From: Cercophora sp. LCS_1
Taxonomy: Eukaryota; Ascomycota; Sordariomycetes; Sordariales; Lasiosphaeriaceae
DNA length: 64,000 nucleotides
Direction: 5' to 3'
Assembly (NCBI GenBank): GCA_036250225.1
Contig: JAPZLL010000003.1
Span: forward strand, 1,488,001 to 1,552,000
Shown here one piece after another: positions 33,896 to 43,412 of the stretch; the stretch's first letter is position 1, and each line of letters begins with the position of its first letter. The notes beneath the pieces were generated by a model that made no database searches, was not told the origin of the DNA, and saw only the letters and a program-made list of their open reading frames with translations. Made by a program: the position numbers and the translations under genes.

Positions 33896-35335
33896 ATGCC
33901 TGAGTATCGCGTCGGTAAGAAGTTTTTTTTTTTCAATTCTTCTTTCTACCAACTGGTTTTTGGGAGGGTGTTGCTTCGCGCGACCTGGGCTGACGCGTCC
34001 TAGAGCACTCGGCCAACAACCGTGCCGGTTGCCAGGATTCCCACTGCAAGAAGGACAAGGTCAAAATCAAGAAGGGCGAGATCAGATTTGGCACTTGGGT
34101 TGAGATCCAGGATCATGGTGGCTGGCAATGGAGACACTGGTATGTTATTCCTTCTCCTCACCTTTTGTGGATGGTGCTGACTCTGAGAAAAAGGGGCTGT
34201 GTCTCTGGTCATCAGATTGCCAACATCCGTGAGGCCATTGGCCAGACGGATGGTGTGTACAACTTCAATATGATTGATGGTTACGATGACCTCAAGTGAG
34301 TTTTTGTCTCTGAGAGTGAGCGAGTAAAAGACTGATGAGTGTGGTAGCGATCATCCCGATGTCCAGGAGAAGATCCGCCGTGTGATTGAGCAGGGCCATA
34401 TCGACCCCGAGGATTTCAATGGCGTGAGTTGTCTTTCATTCAAGCGTTGATGAGAGTCGAGAGAGCTAACACAGCAAAAGGATCCCGAGATGAATGTGCT
34501 TGGTCAGAAAGGCATTCACTCTCGTAAGAAGAAGACTGTTGCTGCGGAGGATGGTGATGATGATAATGGTGAGGGATCATCCAAGAAGAAGACTACCAAC
34601 AAGCGTGGTCGCAAGAAGGCTGAGCCTGAGGATGATGAGGAGGAGGACGACGGCCTGCCTCCTGCCAAGAAGACCAAGAAGGCTGCCGCCAACACTGCTG
34701 CTGCCACAGAGGAGGCCGACGCTAAGCCGACCAAGAAGACCACTACCAAGGGTAAGGGTAAGCAGACAACCAAGAAGACCGCCGTCGAGGAGGAAGATGA
34801 TGAGGAGGAGGACAACGAAAAGCCTCCTGCCGACGAGCCTCCTGCCAGTCGGACCAAGAAGGCCACTAGCAAGAAGGCTGCCGCTGCTGCTACTGCCAAA
34901 GAGGAGGCCGATGCTGGCCCGACCAAGAAGACCACTGCCAAAGGTAAGGGCAAGCAAGCAGTGAAGAAAGCTCCCGTCAAGGAAGAGAGTGATGAGGAGC
35001 CCGAAGTCGAAGCCCCGAAGAAGACCACCAAGACCGCCACCAAGCCTGCTGTCAAGGGTAGACGTGGTGCTCAGAAGGCCGTCCCCAAGGCTGATGAGGA
35101 GGACGAGGAGATGGTCGATGCTGATGCCGAGGTTGACACTCCCAAGGCTGCCACCAAGACCGCGGCCAGGAAGAAGGCTCCGGCCAAGGGCAAGAAGGCT
35201 GCGCCCAAGAACAAGGCGGCCAAGGCTTCGAGTGATGACGAGGCCGAAGCCAGCAAGGAGGAGTCTGAGGCTGAGGCGCCTCCCCCGAAGCCCACGGGCA
35301 GACGCAGCGGTCGTAACTCCAAGGGGGCCGCTTGA
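33896..35335 (+). CDS. PARP-type zinc-finger protein with Lys-rich tail
   Basis: Exons 33896-33914, 34004-34139, 34194-34295, 34348-34423 and 34481-35335 give 395 residues. The N-terminus is a complete PARP-type zinc finger, a fold that binds nicks and breaks in DNA. The likely zinc ligands are Cys16, Cys21, His51 and Cys54 (CQDSHC ... WRHWGC), with the usual KIKKGEIRFGTW segment. The rest, from about residue 120, is an unstructured tail of acidic patches alternating with Lys/Thr/Ala blocks like histone H1 tails. It includes a duplicated module (PTKKTTTKGKGKQTTKKT / PTKKTTAKGKGKQAVKKA) and ends in RRSGRNSKGAA. There is no poly-ADP-ribose polymerase catalytic domain or BRCT. A nuclear DNA- or chromatin-binding role is inferred. 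Standalone PARP-finger proteins of this type occur in other ascomycetes, but I know of no assigned function. Confidence 0.88.
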
Positions 35336-35452
35336 TTTTCCTCTTGGCAACAACATTGCAAGGCGTTATTATTATTGATTGCGAGCCCAGCGGCATTTTA
35401 GTAGCAGCATCGTGATGCTGCTGCGCGTGTATAATAGGTAGCTAGTGCTACT

Positions 35453-36310
35453 ACCAAGGCTCAATGGGCAAAGCGGTTTTTACATTACAGGGCAGTAAGA
35501 TGCTGTCTCAAGTGCTTAGTGAACCTATGCCCCTGACAGAGTGATCCCGCATTGCTCCTTGACTTGATTGATGCCTTTTGCTGATCCAAACTGCCATATT
35601 TATCCTCTAAAATAATCGACGATACTACCCAGACTAAGAGTATTGGTTTGCTTTGCTGCATGGTGTTGGACGACACCCACCCTCAAACATATATTCCTTA
35701 ACATTAACTTCACAAACAGAATCCTAACATTAACTTCACAAACAGAATCCTAACACAGAAGTTATAGTCAATGGCTCCTGGAGGATAACTTGGCGCCTGA
35801 AACTGAAGGTGAACCATTCCATGAAATACTGGTTCAATATCGTCTAACCCGGAGGTTTTTTCTTTCCCTTTAACCAAGGCTCAACGAGAAAAGCAGTTTT
35901 CACAAAACAAGGCAGCAAGATGCTGTGCCCCAAGTGTTCAGTGACCCTAGCCCTGACAGAATCATCCACGCAGGGCACTTGCGGCATCCAGAGTTTCAAC
36001 GAGGTCAAGGCTGCCTTGAAGTGACTAGTGAAGAGGGTGCGATTTGAGGACATCGGCCAGAGACACAATGAGCAGCGTGCGCGACAAAGCGTCTCCAATA
36101 TGTCTGTATAATTAACTCAACGCCGCAGGAGTATCTTCGACGGGGTACTAGTCAAAGCGATGAGCCTACCTGAATACTGGCCAGGTTTATTTTCAACAGA
36201 CAAGTTATATTCAAAGGCCCCGGGGAAAATGATTTACCACTTGAGGAATATCCATTCAAGGAGGAAATGTTTGTTCAACATCGTTCAACCCAGGTTCCTT
36301 TCTTCAGGCA
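35453..36310. repeat. Diverged tandem duplication, unit about 420 bp
   Basis: Unit 1 (35453-35872) and unit 2 (35873-36310) are colinear over their length. Shared blocks in order are ACCAAGGCTCAA, GCAGTAAGATGCTGT / GCAGCAAGATGCTGT, CCCTGACAGA, GTTATA-TCAA-GGC, CCATTC, and GTTCAATATCGT / GTTCAACATCGT. Differences are dominated by C/T and G/A changes. Neither copy is coding. Confidence 0.75.
35698..35749. repeat. 26-bp direct repeat, two copies
   Basis: The unit AACATTAACTTCACAAACAG plus flanking bases occurs at 35698-35723 and 35724-35749 with one mismatch at the edge. It lies inside unit 1 of the larger duplication and is absent from unit 2, so it arose later. Confidence 0.85.
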
Positions 36311-38039
36311 GGGACTCGCTACTTGTTGGGGTGAGATGAGCACGCTGCTCCCTGACTAACAAGACGCGGCGAGATATGGCTGTTGTGGCACTGTTGGGAT
36401 GTCTGTGTGACAACCAACAGCCCAATCTCATTGCAAGGCTGCGGTTGCGGCTTAGGCATGTGATGGCAATTCGAGGATCACGCTCCAAAGGATCAGGCCA
36501 AATAGTTACCTTTTGTCTTGTCGCTGCAGCTCTCATCACCGCCTCCTTCCGCAATGTCTTGGTGCCCAACGCAAACGAACATTCTGTGCTCTTCTTCTCC
36601 CGCCGATGATGACAACCCGCATCTAGGGTTGCCGGTCAAGTCAATACCGGTAGGGCAACCGAGAAACGGAATGGGTGAATGAGTTCGGTCTAGTTGGTCA
36701 CCCTCCCTTCTCTTTTTTTTTTACCCGTCGCTGCCCCGCGCTGCATCATTACATCACCGTTCGCCGAGCCCGTCCCATTCCCGCAATGCTATTTGACGGG
36801 CCATTTTTTAAAAAAAAATTTTACTTGAGACATCAATGACAGAGGGGGTGTTCCTTGCAAGGCGTGACTTATCACAGCGCAGAAGAAGAAACCAGTACTC
36901 GGTCTAGTGTTGGGTGATGGAAAGAGATGAGTGACGCTTTGGGAGCTGCGGGGTTCCGACACAGACTCGCCGAAGCCGATGTCTAACGGCCGGCCAGTCA
37001 TGAAGTTTGCACATGCGTGTAAGCACCAATTCCATCGCCCACTTGACCACGCCTTTCTTTGCCTAGCCTTGTGACAGACAAGCAGAATTCCACACGTTTC
37101 GAGTGCGCCTCCTCCGGGCTGCTGGGGATGATGATGTTGAATGGCAGTTTTGACGATGCATTCCCGTCGCCCGGACGGCACCCGGACGGCACCCGGGCAG
37201 ATTCAGGATGCAGACCGCCAACCTCTTTCTTTCTGGCTCGGGTCTCTAAACAAAAGTAACGGCGCTTCTTTCCTTCAGCAGCCGCCGTTACCTAATGGGC
37301 AAGCCGGCCTACCGAGCAGGCTATGGGTGGGTCTAGCTGCTGTGGGATGACGTTGGTTTCGAGCCCAAATTCAACCCAGTTCAATTGGCCAACACCACCA
37401 ACCAGCTGAACCCTGAAACCCTCCATCGACTCCCAGGTTATGCCCACCAGCCCCCTCCCCATCATCCCCTCCATCCTCCATCCCTCCCGGCGGCTCGCTC
37501 CTCTCCTGTTTCTTTTTAATATCCTCTCCGTCTCTGGCCCTCAGCCGCAATACCTTGCCGCCCCTTTTTAAGCTCTGATCGGATCATCAGCGAGCACCCC
37601 TCAACGCTTTATCGGTTCCAAGCGGCTTTCAACGTTGTTCGTTTGCTCTTGTTTACCGAGACATTTCGCCAAGGCAGAGACAGTGGTCGGCTGCCCACTT
37701 AGTCCTAGAACGTTCTCTGTCCCCCCCGCCTTGGCTCCCGCCAAAACGTCACAGCCTTCCCAGGCTGCACTTTTGGACTTTTCCACTTGACCAACTTCTC
37801 CCACTCTTCTTGGACACACAGGAGGAAAAAGGCGCCAGGAGACCTCAGTCTGAACTGTTTTCATCCTAGGACTTGGGTTATAAACAAACTTCCCGCCCTT
37901 CCCGCACCTTATTCCCTTGAAGCTCCATATCTCGACCCCGCCAACAACGGTTCGGTGACGCAACGCAGCCCCACTATCCCCGACCAAGCGGCCAGCAGCA
38001 AACAAAAGCACTCATTCCGACTATCGCCCACCACCAGCC

Positions 38040-39825
38040 ATGTCGAGGGCAAGTCGCGTTGATATTGATGGGAGGGAATATTACAGGGAGGTGCCTCGTC
38101 GCCATGAGCATGACGATGTTGAAGTCCGCATCCGCGACCGCTCCCGGGATCGTGTGCCGGCCTTTCTGCGTGAGGACAGACGGCCCGAGCCGGGCCCGCT
38201 GGTGCTTAGACAAAGAGAGGTCGAAGAACGAGTGGTCCGACGACGGTCGCCTAGCCCGGTGAGGGTGCGCGAAACCCGCATCGTCAGGGCCCGCAGTGTC
38301 AGTCCCGTTCCGCAGCGACGGACCGAGGAGGACGTCCGCTTCCGAACCGTCGTGCGGGAGCCCAGCAGAGGCCCGGATCTTGAGCGGCTTCGTTCCCGTA
38401 TCCTCGCGCGTGATCGGTCCCGGCGGTCGTCTTCCAGCTCCAGCAGTTCTTCGGCCTCACCTACCCGGGAGAGGATCCGCGCTCGCATCGGCATTGTAGA
38501 GCGGCAACGGTCCCCTTCTCCGGTCAGGGCACGCTCGAGGTCGAGGGTCCGAATCATCGAGAGGACGGAGGAAAAGGTTCGCGAGCCTAGCCCCCAGCCT
38601 CCGCCCCGGGAGGTGATCAAGGGCCCTGTTATCGAGAGGGAGGTTATTACACACTATCGGGATATTGATCATGGTTGGTGACCCCTCAGATACACCCGCT
38701 GGGATTCAATCTAACATCGCTAGGTGTTGTTTCTGTGCGGCCTCCGTCGCCCCCGCCTCAGCCTCAACCTCGCCGCAAGGAGCGCGACACCGAGATCGAC
38801 ATTTACGCCTCTCGCACCGAGGTCGACATCCACAGGAGTCAGAGCCGACACCGAGGTCGCTCGCGGTCGCGGTCGCGGTCGCGGTCGCGCGAGAGGGTCT
38901 CGCACCACCATCGTCCCCACCACTCCCATTCTTGGGATGATGACGTCGTGGTCCATGCCGAATCCAAGCATCTCCATGTCGACGTCGAACGCCGCCGCAG
39001 TCATTCTCACACGAGGCGCGCTCACTCGGCTGCGCCCGCCTACCACGACGATGATGACGAAGCCCGTGAAATCACATCAAAGATCGACGCCAGGGGCAAG
39101 ATGGGCGAAGCCCGAAACGGCGCTACCAGGGACTGGACCATCATCGACGTGCCTCCCGGAACAGAGCGTGTCCGCATGGACGGCGCCGGAGGTGCCGCAG
39201 CAGAGGTTACCTGGCAAAAGTACAGCGGTGTCCGCCGCTCAAGGTTTATCCCGGATCGTGATGAGAAGAGCACAGTCGTTTCGTCCGCATCCTCAGAGCG
39301 ACGCGATGACTCCCGTCGTGGAAGCAGGCTGAGTGTCCAGATTTTCGACAAGAGCGACAAGGAGGAGGTCACCGACAGGCGAGTGAGCGTCCGCCGGCCC
39401 TCGCCCCAGCGCAGCGAGATGTGGACGGAAATCACCAAGGATCTGGTCATCCGCGAGTCTATTGAGGAGCTGGGCTATGAATACGAAGAGACGGAGTATT
39501 TCTTCTACATCATGTCGTATCTCCGCTACGTAAGTTGCACAACCTCATTCTTCCCTGGCCAAGGCTAACAACTCCGCAGGAGGACGTCCTTCAACTCGTG
39601 CAACTCTCGGACGCAGTCCGCCGAGCTCGGAAGGACCGCATCACCGAGATCCAGTGGGAGCGCGAGCGCGGCTACCAGGACGAGTGGGACCGTGAGTACC
39701 GCGTTCACGCCCACACGCACCACCACCATGTGGATGCCAGTGCCAGCCGCCACCGCAGACGACATGGCGATGACCGTATCGTTGAGAGCGAGGTCACGTA
39801 CGAACGGGGAGGAAAGTACTACTAA
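38040..39825 (+). CDS. Arg/Ser/Asp-rich protein with conserved C-terminal helical domain (DUF8035-like)
   Basis: Exons 38040-38673, 38724-39529 and 39580-39825 give 561 residues. The first two thirds are highly charged and disordered, with RSRSR-type runs, SSSSSSSSS and many SP dipeptides. A hexanucleotide run encodes consecutive Ser-Arg (38860-38892). A folded segment follows: DWTIIDVPPGTERVRMDGAGG, then WQKYSGVRRSRFIPD. The C-terminal domain reads WTEITKDLVIRESIEELGYEYEETEYFFYIMSYLRYEDVLQLVELSD-like, then ITEIQWERERGYQDEW. I recall this tail as a filamentous-fungus-specific family, DUF8035; that assignment is from memory. No signal peptide or membrane segment is seen. RS-rich sequence is typical of RNA-processing proteins but is not proof. 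The first donor is GTTGGT, which is unusual, but the frame requires it. Confidence 0.85.
38860..38892 (+). repeat. (CGGTCG)n encoding Ser-Arg dipeptides
   Basis: Five near-identical hexamers of the form CGCGGT/CGCTCG in exon 2 of the DUF8035-like gene, translated as alternating Arg and Ser. The array keeps the frame whatever its length. Confidence 0.8.
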
Positions 39826-40431
39826 CTCTGATCTGATAATGTTGTGACGCTTCGCTTGTTTTTGGATATGAGACATGACATATAGACTGGGCGTGATGTT
39901 TGTGTGCTCTCTTGGAGGTAATACCATCTCATAGCCGGGGTTTACTGTGTATGGGGATGTTGATGACATGTTGTTTCTTCTGGTCGTTTGGGTGTTTTTT
40001 GTTTCTCCTTGGTCCGTCTCCTTGTTTTTCAAATACTCTGTTTGTCATGATGATGGTCATTAGCAAGCAAATTTTCTGGCATCACCACCACCGGTATGAC
40101 GTTACGACAGATAGGAAAATGTTACATGATCAATGAAGAACGCTCTCTTGTACTTGCGACTTGATGATCCGCGTCTTGATGAAGAACATACTTGCCATGT
40201 ACTGTTCACGGCTACCTGTTTTTTGTTTTTGTTCTGCCTGTTCATGTCCCCAAAACTCCTCGGCTCGCCTGGCCAATCCTGATATGCTAAGAGTACAAGT
40301 ATATGGAGCACTACAAGCAAGGTCCAGAGAATACCAATCCAGCCTCCTCACCGGTATACCGGCCCAAGATGCATCGTGCTTCCACGCTGTTCAACCGCCA
40401 ATGACCCAAGCCCGCCCAATCCGTCCAGGAA
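39826..40431. other. Convergent 3' flanks, DUF8035-like gene and MED17
   Basis: About 600 bp between two stop codons. No gene or notable repeat was seen. Confidence 0.5.
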
Positions 40432-42339
40432 CTAAGAAGTAGGCCCGTTGATTAGAACGTATCGAACGATGTCCTCGAGTCGTCGCTCCTGGCCGGTTTG
40501 TACACCCCAAGTCCACTCGTTCCTTGTCTTGGCCCCGTCCTCTCCAACCGTCGTAGTCACGATCTTCAGACCAGCCGCATCTCCTGCGGTCGGGTCTTCC
40601 GCACCCCGTGTGTAGTAGAACCGCGCCCCGTATTCCGCGTTCTCGTCCATCACGCCGGTCCCGGACATATCCACGGTCCACTTCACGCCAGGTTTCTGCT
40701 CGGCGACATACGTGGCTTCCACATCCTTGACGACCGTTGCGTGACAGAGTCTAGCCACGGCACGCGGAACAGCGCCCCGGATGTACTGGAATAGCTTGGA
40801 TGCACTGTCGTACCCCTCGTTCCCTCCACCGCCGGTATTAACGCGCGGGGGATCTTGGGAAGCGGGCGGGTACGCCGAGGATAGAGCATTCTGTCCTTGG
40901 CCATCTAGAGGTGGAAGGAGAATAACCTGGAAGCGGGTGTCAAAGGCGGCTGTGGTCTTGGTGATGATGCGTAAGCGCGCAAATGGTGTGATCGTGAGAT
41001 CAAACTCTGCGCAAACGGGGTTGAGCAAGCTCAGGGCGAGGGCTTCCGTCGAGTCACCCGTGAAATGGGGCTCGGTCATAGAGAAACTAGAGGTGATGCC
41101 TGCGTTACGGAGAATGCTACAGATCGTTGTAAAAAAGTCGATGCATTGGTTGGTAACGTGCTCGTGTGAACGCGAGGTAATGATGGGCAGGAGAAGAGGG
41201 TATGTCGGTGACGGGCCGCTCGAAGCGGGTGCAGACCTCCTGTGCTCGTTTTGGCGGTGCGCCTGGACAAGGAGGAGATGGAGTGTGTTGTTGATGCGGT
41301 CCGCTTCGGCGTCGTACGGTAAAGGTTGGGTCAACAGTGACGAGTTCTCTGTGAGGTCGACAAGCCGGAACGAGATGAGAACACTGGGCGGGCAGAAGTA
41401 GGTAACTTCGTCTTTGCGAAGGCGGACGTTGCGCGCAAGAAGGGTGCGGCTCTCCCGATTCAACTCGTGCCAGAGTTCCTGGGCAAAGACGGTATCTCGG
41501 GCTTCCTTGACATCGTCCTGGAATGGTTGTGGGAGGTATGATTGCCCCATGACCGCGCCGTCTTGGCTGATCACCACTTGCAGACGCTTCGGGACGCCCG
41601 TCATAGGACCATGCTCGAGTCGGACGGCACCATCATCGGCTCGGCGCATCGGGGCAATACTGCTAGCCTTGAAATCGGCGGCAGCGTTCGAGAAACCAAA
41701 CTTGACGCCCATGGTGTGCGGCTCGTCGGGATGTCGAAACACTGACCAACCCCGCTCGCTCGCTGCCCTGACCTCGTTCCAGTACGTCGTCTCCAGTGTG
41801 ATTTCTCGCTCCAATCGCTTGGCCGCGGACTCGAGTGAGTCGGCAGCTTTAGTAACGGCTTGGAGGCGCATGCCAATGGCCGTCATCTTGCTGTCGGGCA
41901 CTCGACTCTTTGCCAGGCTCGTGGGGCCGGCAAGTGCCGTTGCGCCGAGCGTACCTATTCCAACCAAGTTGCGCAGTTCGTTGTTGAGCGTCTGTGCCGC
42001 GTGAACTGGAAGCTCTTTGGAGAGAAGTAGCGAGATGAAGTCAAGCGTGGTGTTGGCCGTTCTTTGCGCCGCCACGATATTTCGCATCAAATCTTCGCGC
42101 GCGGCAACGAGCTCTTTGGTCTTGGCTGCTGGGGCATCGGTATCTTCCTCTGCGTCGAGCATCTCGACGTCGTCCTCGGCGTTGTGCCTCGAGGCCTCGA
42201 TCTGGCGGCGCAACTCATCCTGGTCGAGGCCACGGAAACCGCCTGGCTCTGCGTTGACACGCTGGATGAAGTCTGCAACCGTCTGCGGCCCTCGGTTGGG
42301 CGCCGGAGGCGGCTGCAGTGAGAGTGGCGCCGAGGCCAT
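40432..42339 (-). CDS. MED17: Mediator complex subunit 17 (Srb4)
   Basis: Core head-module subunit of Mediator, the coactivator bridging transcription factors and RNA polymerase II. Intronless, 635 residues from the ATG at 42339. Family marks: the N-terminal TVADFIQRVNAEPGGFRGLDQDELRRQIE, the helical QRTANTTLDFISLLLSK segment, LERE-TLETTYWNEVRAASERGWSVFRHP, and the GVKFGF segment. FAQELWHELNRESRTLLARNV follows in the middle, then a beta-rich C-terminal half with a domain near the end (VEATYVAEQKPGVKWTVDMSG). Length and order of motifs fit fungal Med17. It is divergent from PFK1. Confidence 0.94.
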   Translation of the reverse strand: MASAPLSLQPPPAPNRGPQTVADFIQRVNAEPGGFRGLDQDELRRQIEASRHNAEDDVEMLDAEEDTDAPAAKTKELVAAREDLMRNIVAAQRTANTTLDFISLLLSKELPVHAAQTLNNELRNLVGIGTLGATALAGPTSLAKSRVPDSKMTAIGMRLQAVTKAADSLESAAKRLEREITLETTYWNEVRAASERGWSVFRHPDEPHTMGVKFGFSNAAADFKASSIAPMRRADDGAVRLEHGPMTGVPKRLQVVISQDGAVMGQSYLPQPFQDDVKEARDTVFAQELWHELNRESRTLLARNVRLRKDEVTYFCPPSVLISFRLVDLTENSSLLTQPLPYDAEADRINNTLHLLLVQAHRQNEHRRSAPASSGPSPTYPLLLPIITSRSHEHVTNQCIDFFTTICSILRNAGITSSFSMTEPHFTGDSTEALALSLLNPVCAEFDLTITPFARLRIITKTTAAFDTRFQVILLPPLDGQGQNALSSAYPPASQDPPRVNTGGGGNEGYDSASKLFQYIRGAVPRAVARLCHATVVKDVEATYVAEQKPGVKWTVDMSGTGVMDENAEYGARFYYTRGAEDPTAGDAAGLKIVTTTVGEDGAKTRNEWTWGVQTGQERRLEDIVRYVLINGPTS

Positions 42340-43412
42340 CGCAATTGGCACGCCGATTTTATGGTTTGAGATTCACAACGATGAATTTGGTTGTAGTTCC
42401 AGATGGAGAGATGGATCGGGTTGAAGGAAGTAGCAGACCGAACGAGCGCGGGCTGTAAAAAATCGAATGCCCGGTTGAAGTACGCTAATCGATCTGAAGA
42501 ATCAAGTGAGTTGTTCGCATATTCCAGCGATCAGCCAATGAGAGGTCGTGGTTGTTGGCGCGACGCAGGTGAGGTTCGCTGAGGTGAAGTGAGGCTCAGA
42601 ATCGTGCCAAGGTCAAGGGTCCGAGTCGAGGTTGAGCCAAGCTTTGGCCATCCGCCGGTAGATCCACTAAAACTGATCTCGGCGCGGCATGTCGTCCTCG
42701 CAGGTGTTCACTGGTTAAGAAAACCAGAATATCGGTCAGTCGGGATACCCACGTCTTGCCCGGGATCGGGCCCATCAATGAACGGCGTCGCTTGCGGTGC
42801 CGAACTGCCTGTGTCCTTGTCAAGGTGGGGCGGCATTTTTTTTGGCCTTCGCCTCCCACCCCACCATCGCTCCCAGCGATGTCATCGCCCTATGGCAGCG
42901 CATTCGGACCTTCCATGACAGCTAAAAACCCCTCATCGCGGAGACAACCCACTTACCAACCTTCACCGTCGAGGGAAAAAAAACCTGAAATGACAGCGAG
43001 ACAATGTCACACAGAAAGAAGTTTGGCGTCGCCTGCCAATTGATATTCGTAGATCTTCCCTGATTTGAGGGATATTTCGCCGGCTTGGCTGATTTTTTTC
43101 CCAGACGCGGAGCTCTGGGCGGTTTCGTGCTCTGAGCTTCGTCGTCCAAGGCACCCCGCGCCCTGATAAGATAAGAGCTTGCCCCCCCCCAACGGACGTC
43201 AGCTGCTGGGGCAGCAACTAGTTCAAGCCATTGCATCCTCCTTGTCCGCAACTTTCTTCACCTCCGATTTTTGTCTTCCGTCCCTTCCCTAGCCCGGTGC
43301 GACGACAGTACCTTTAAGTTACTCGGAGTTATGATTCGACACTAGCACTACACATCAACACCAACGTCACCAACGTCATTGTTTACGCTCCACCAGGTTG
43401 GTCGCCTGGAGC
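42340..43412. promoter_or_regulatory. Divergent promoter region, MED17 / PFK1
   Basis: 1.07 kb. It includes a ten-base C run (43182-43191) and pyrimidine-rich sequence near the PFK1 start. Short open frames on both strands are not supported by any motif. Confidence 0.5.

Larger units (their letters stand above)
35336..38039. other. 2.7-kb spacer with an old tandem duplication
   Basis: No supportable gene. It holds a 20-bp near-palindrome (35403-35422), the 420-bp duplication (35453-36310) and a 26-bp two-copy repeat inside it. From about 36600 onward pyrimidine-rich sequence leads to the gene at 38040, with a short CCGGACGGCACC direct repeat at about 37171-37195. Confidence 0.6.

Noticed and set aside
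34516..35356. Two long antisense open frames (179 and 259 codons) over the PARP-finger gene tail
   Set aside because: They are complements of the AAG/GAG/GCC-rich tail; their Leu/Ser-rich translations are by-products of that composition.
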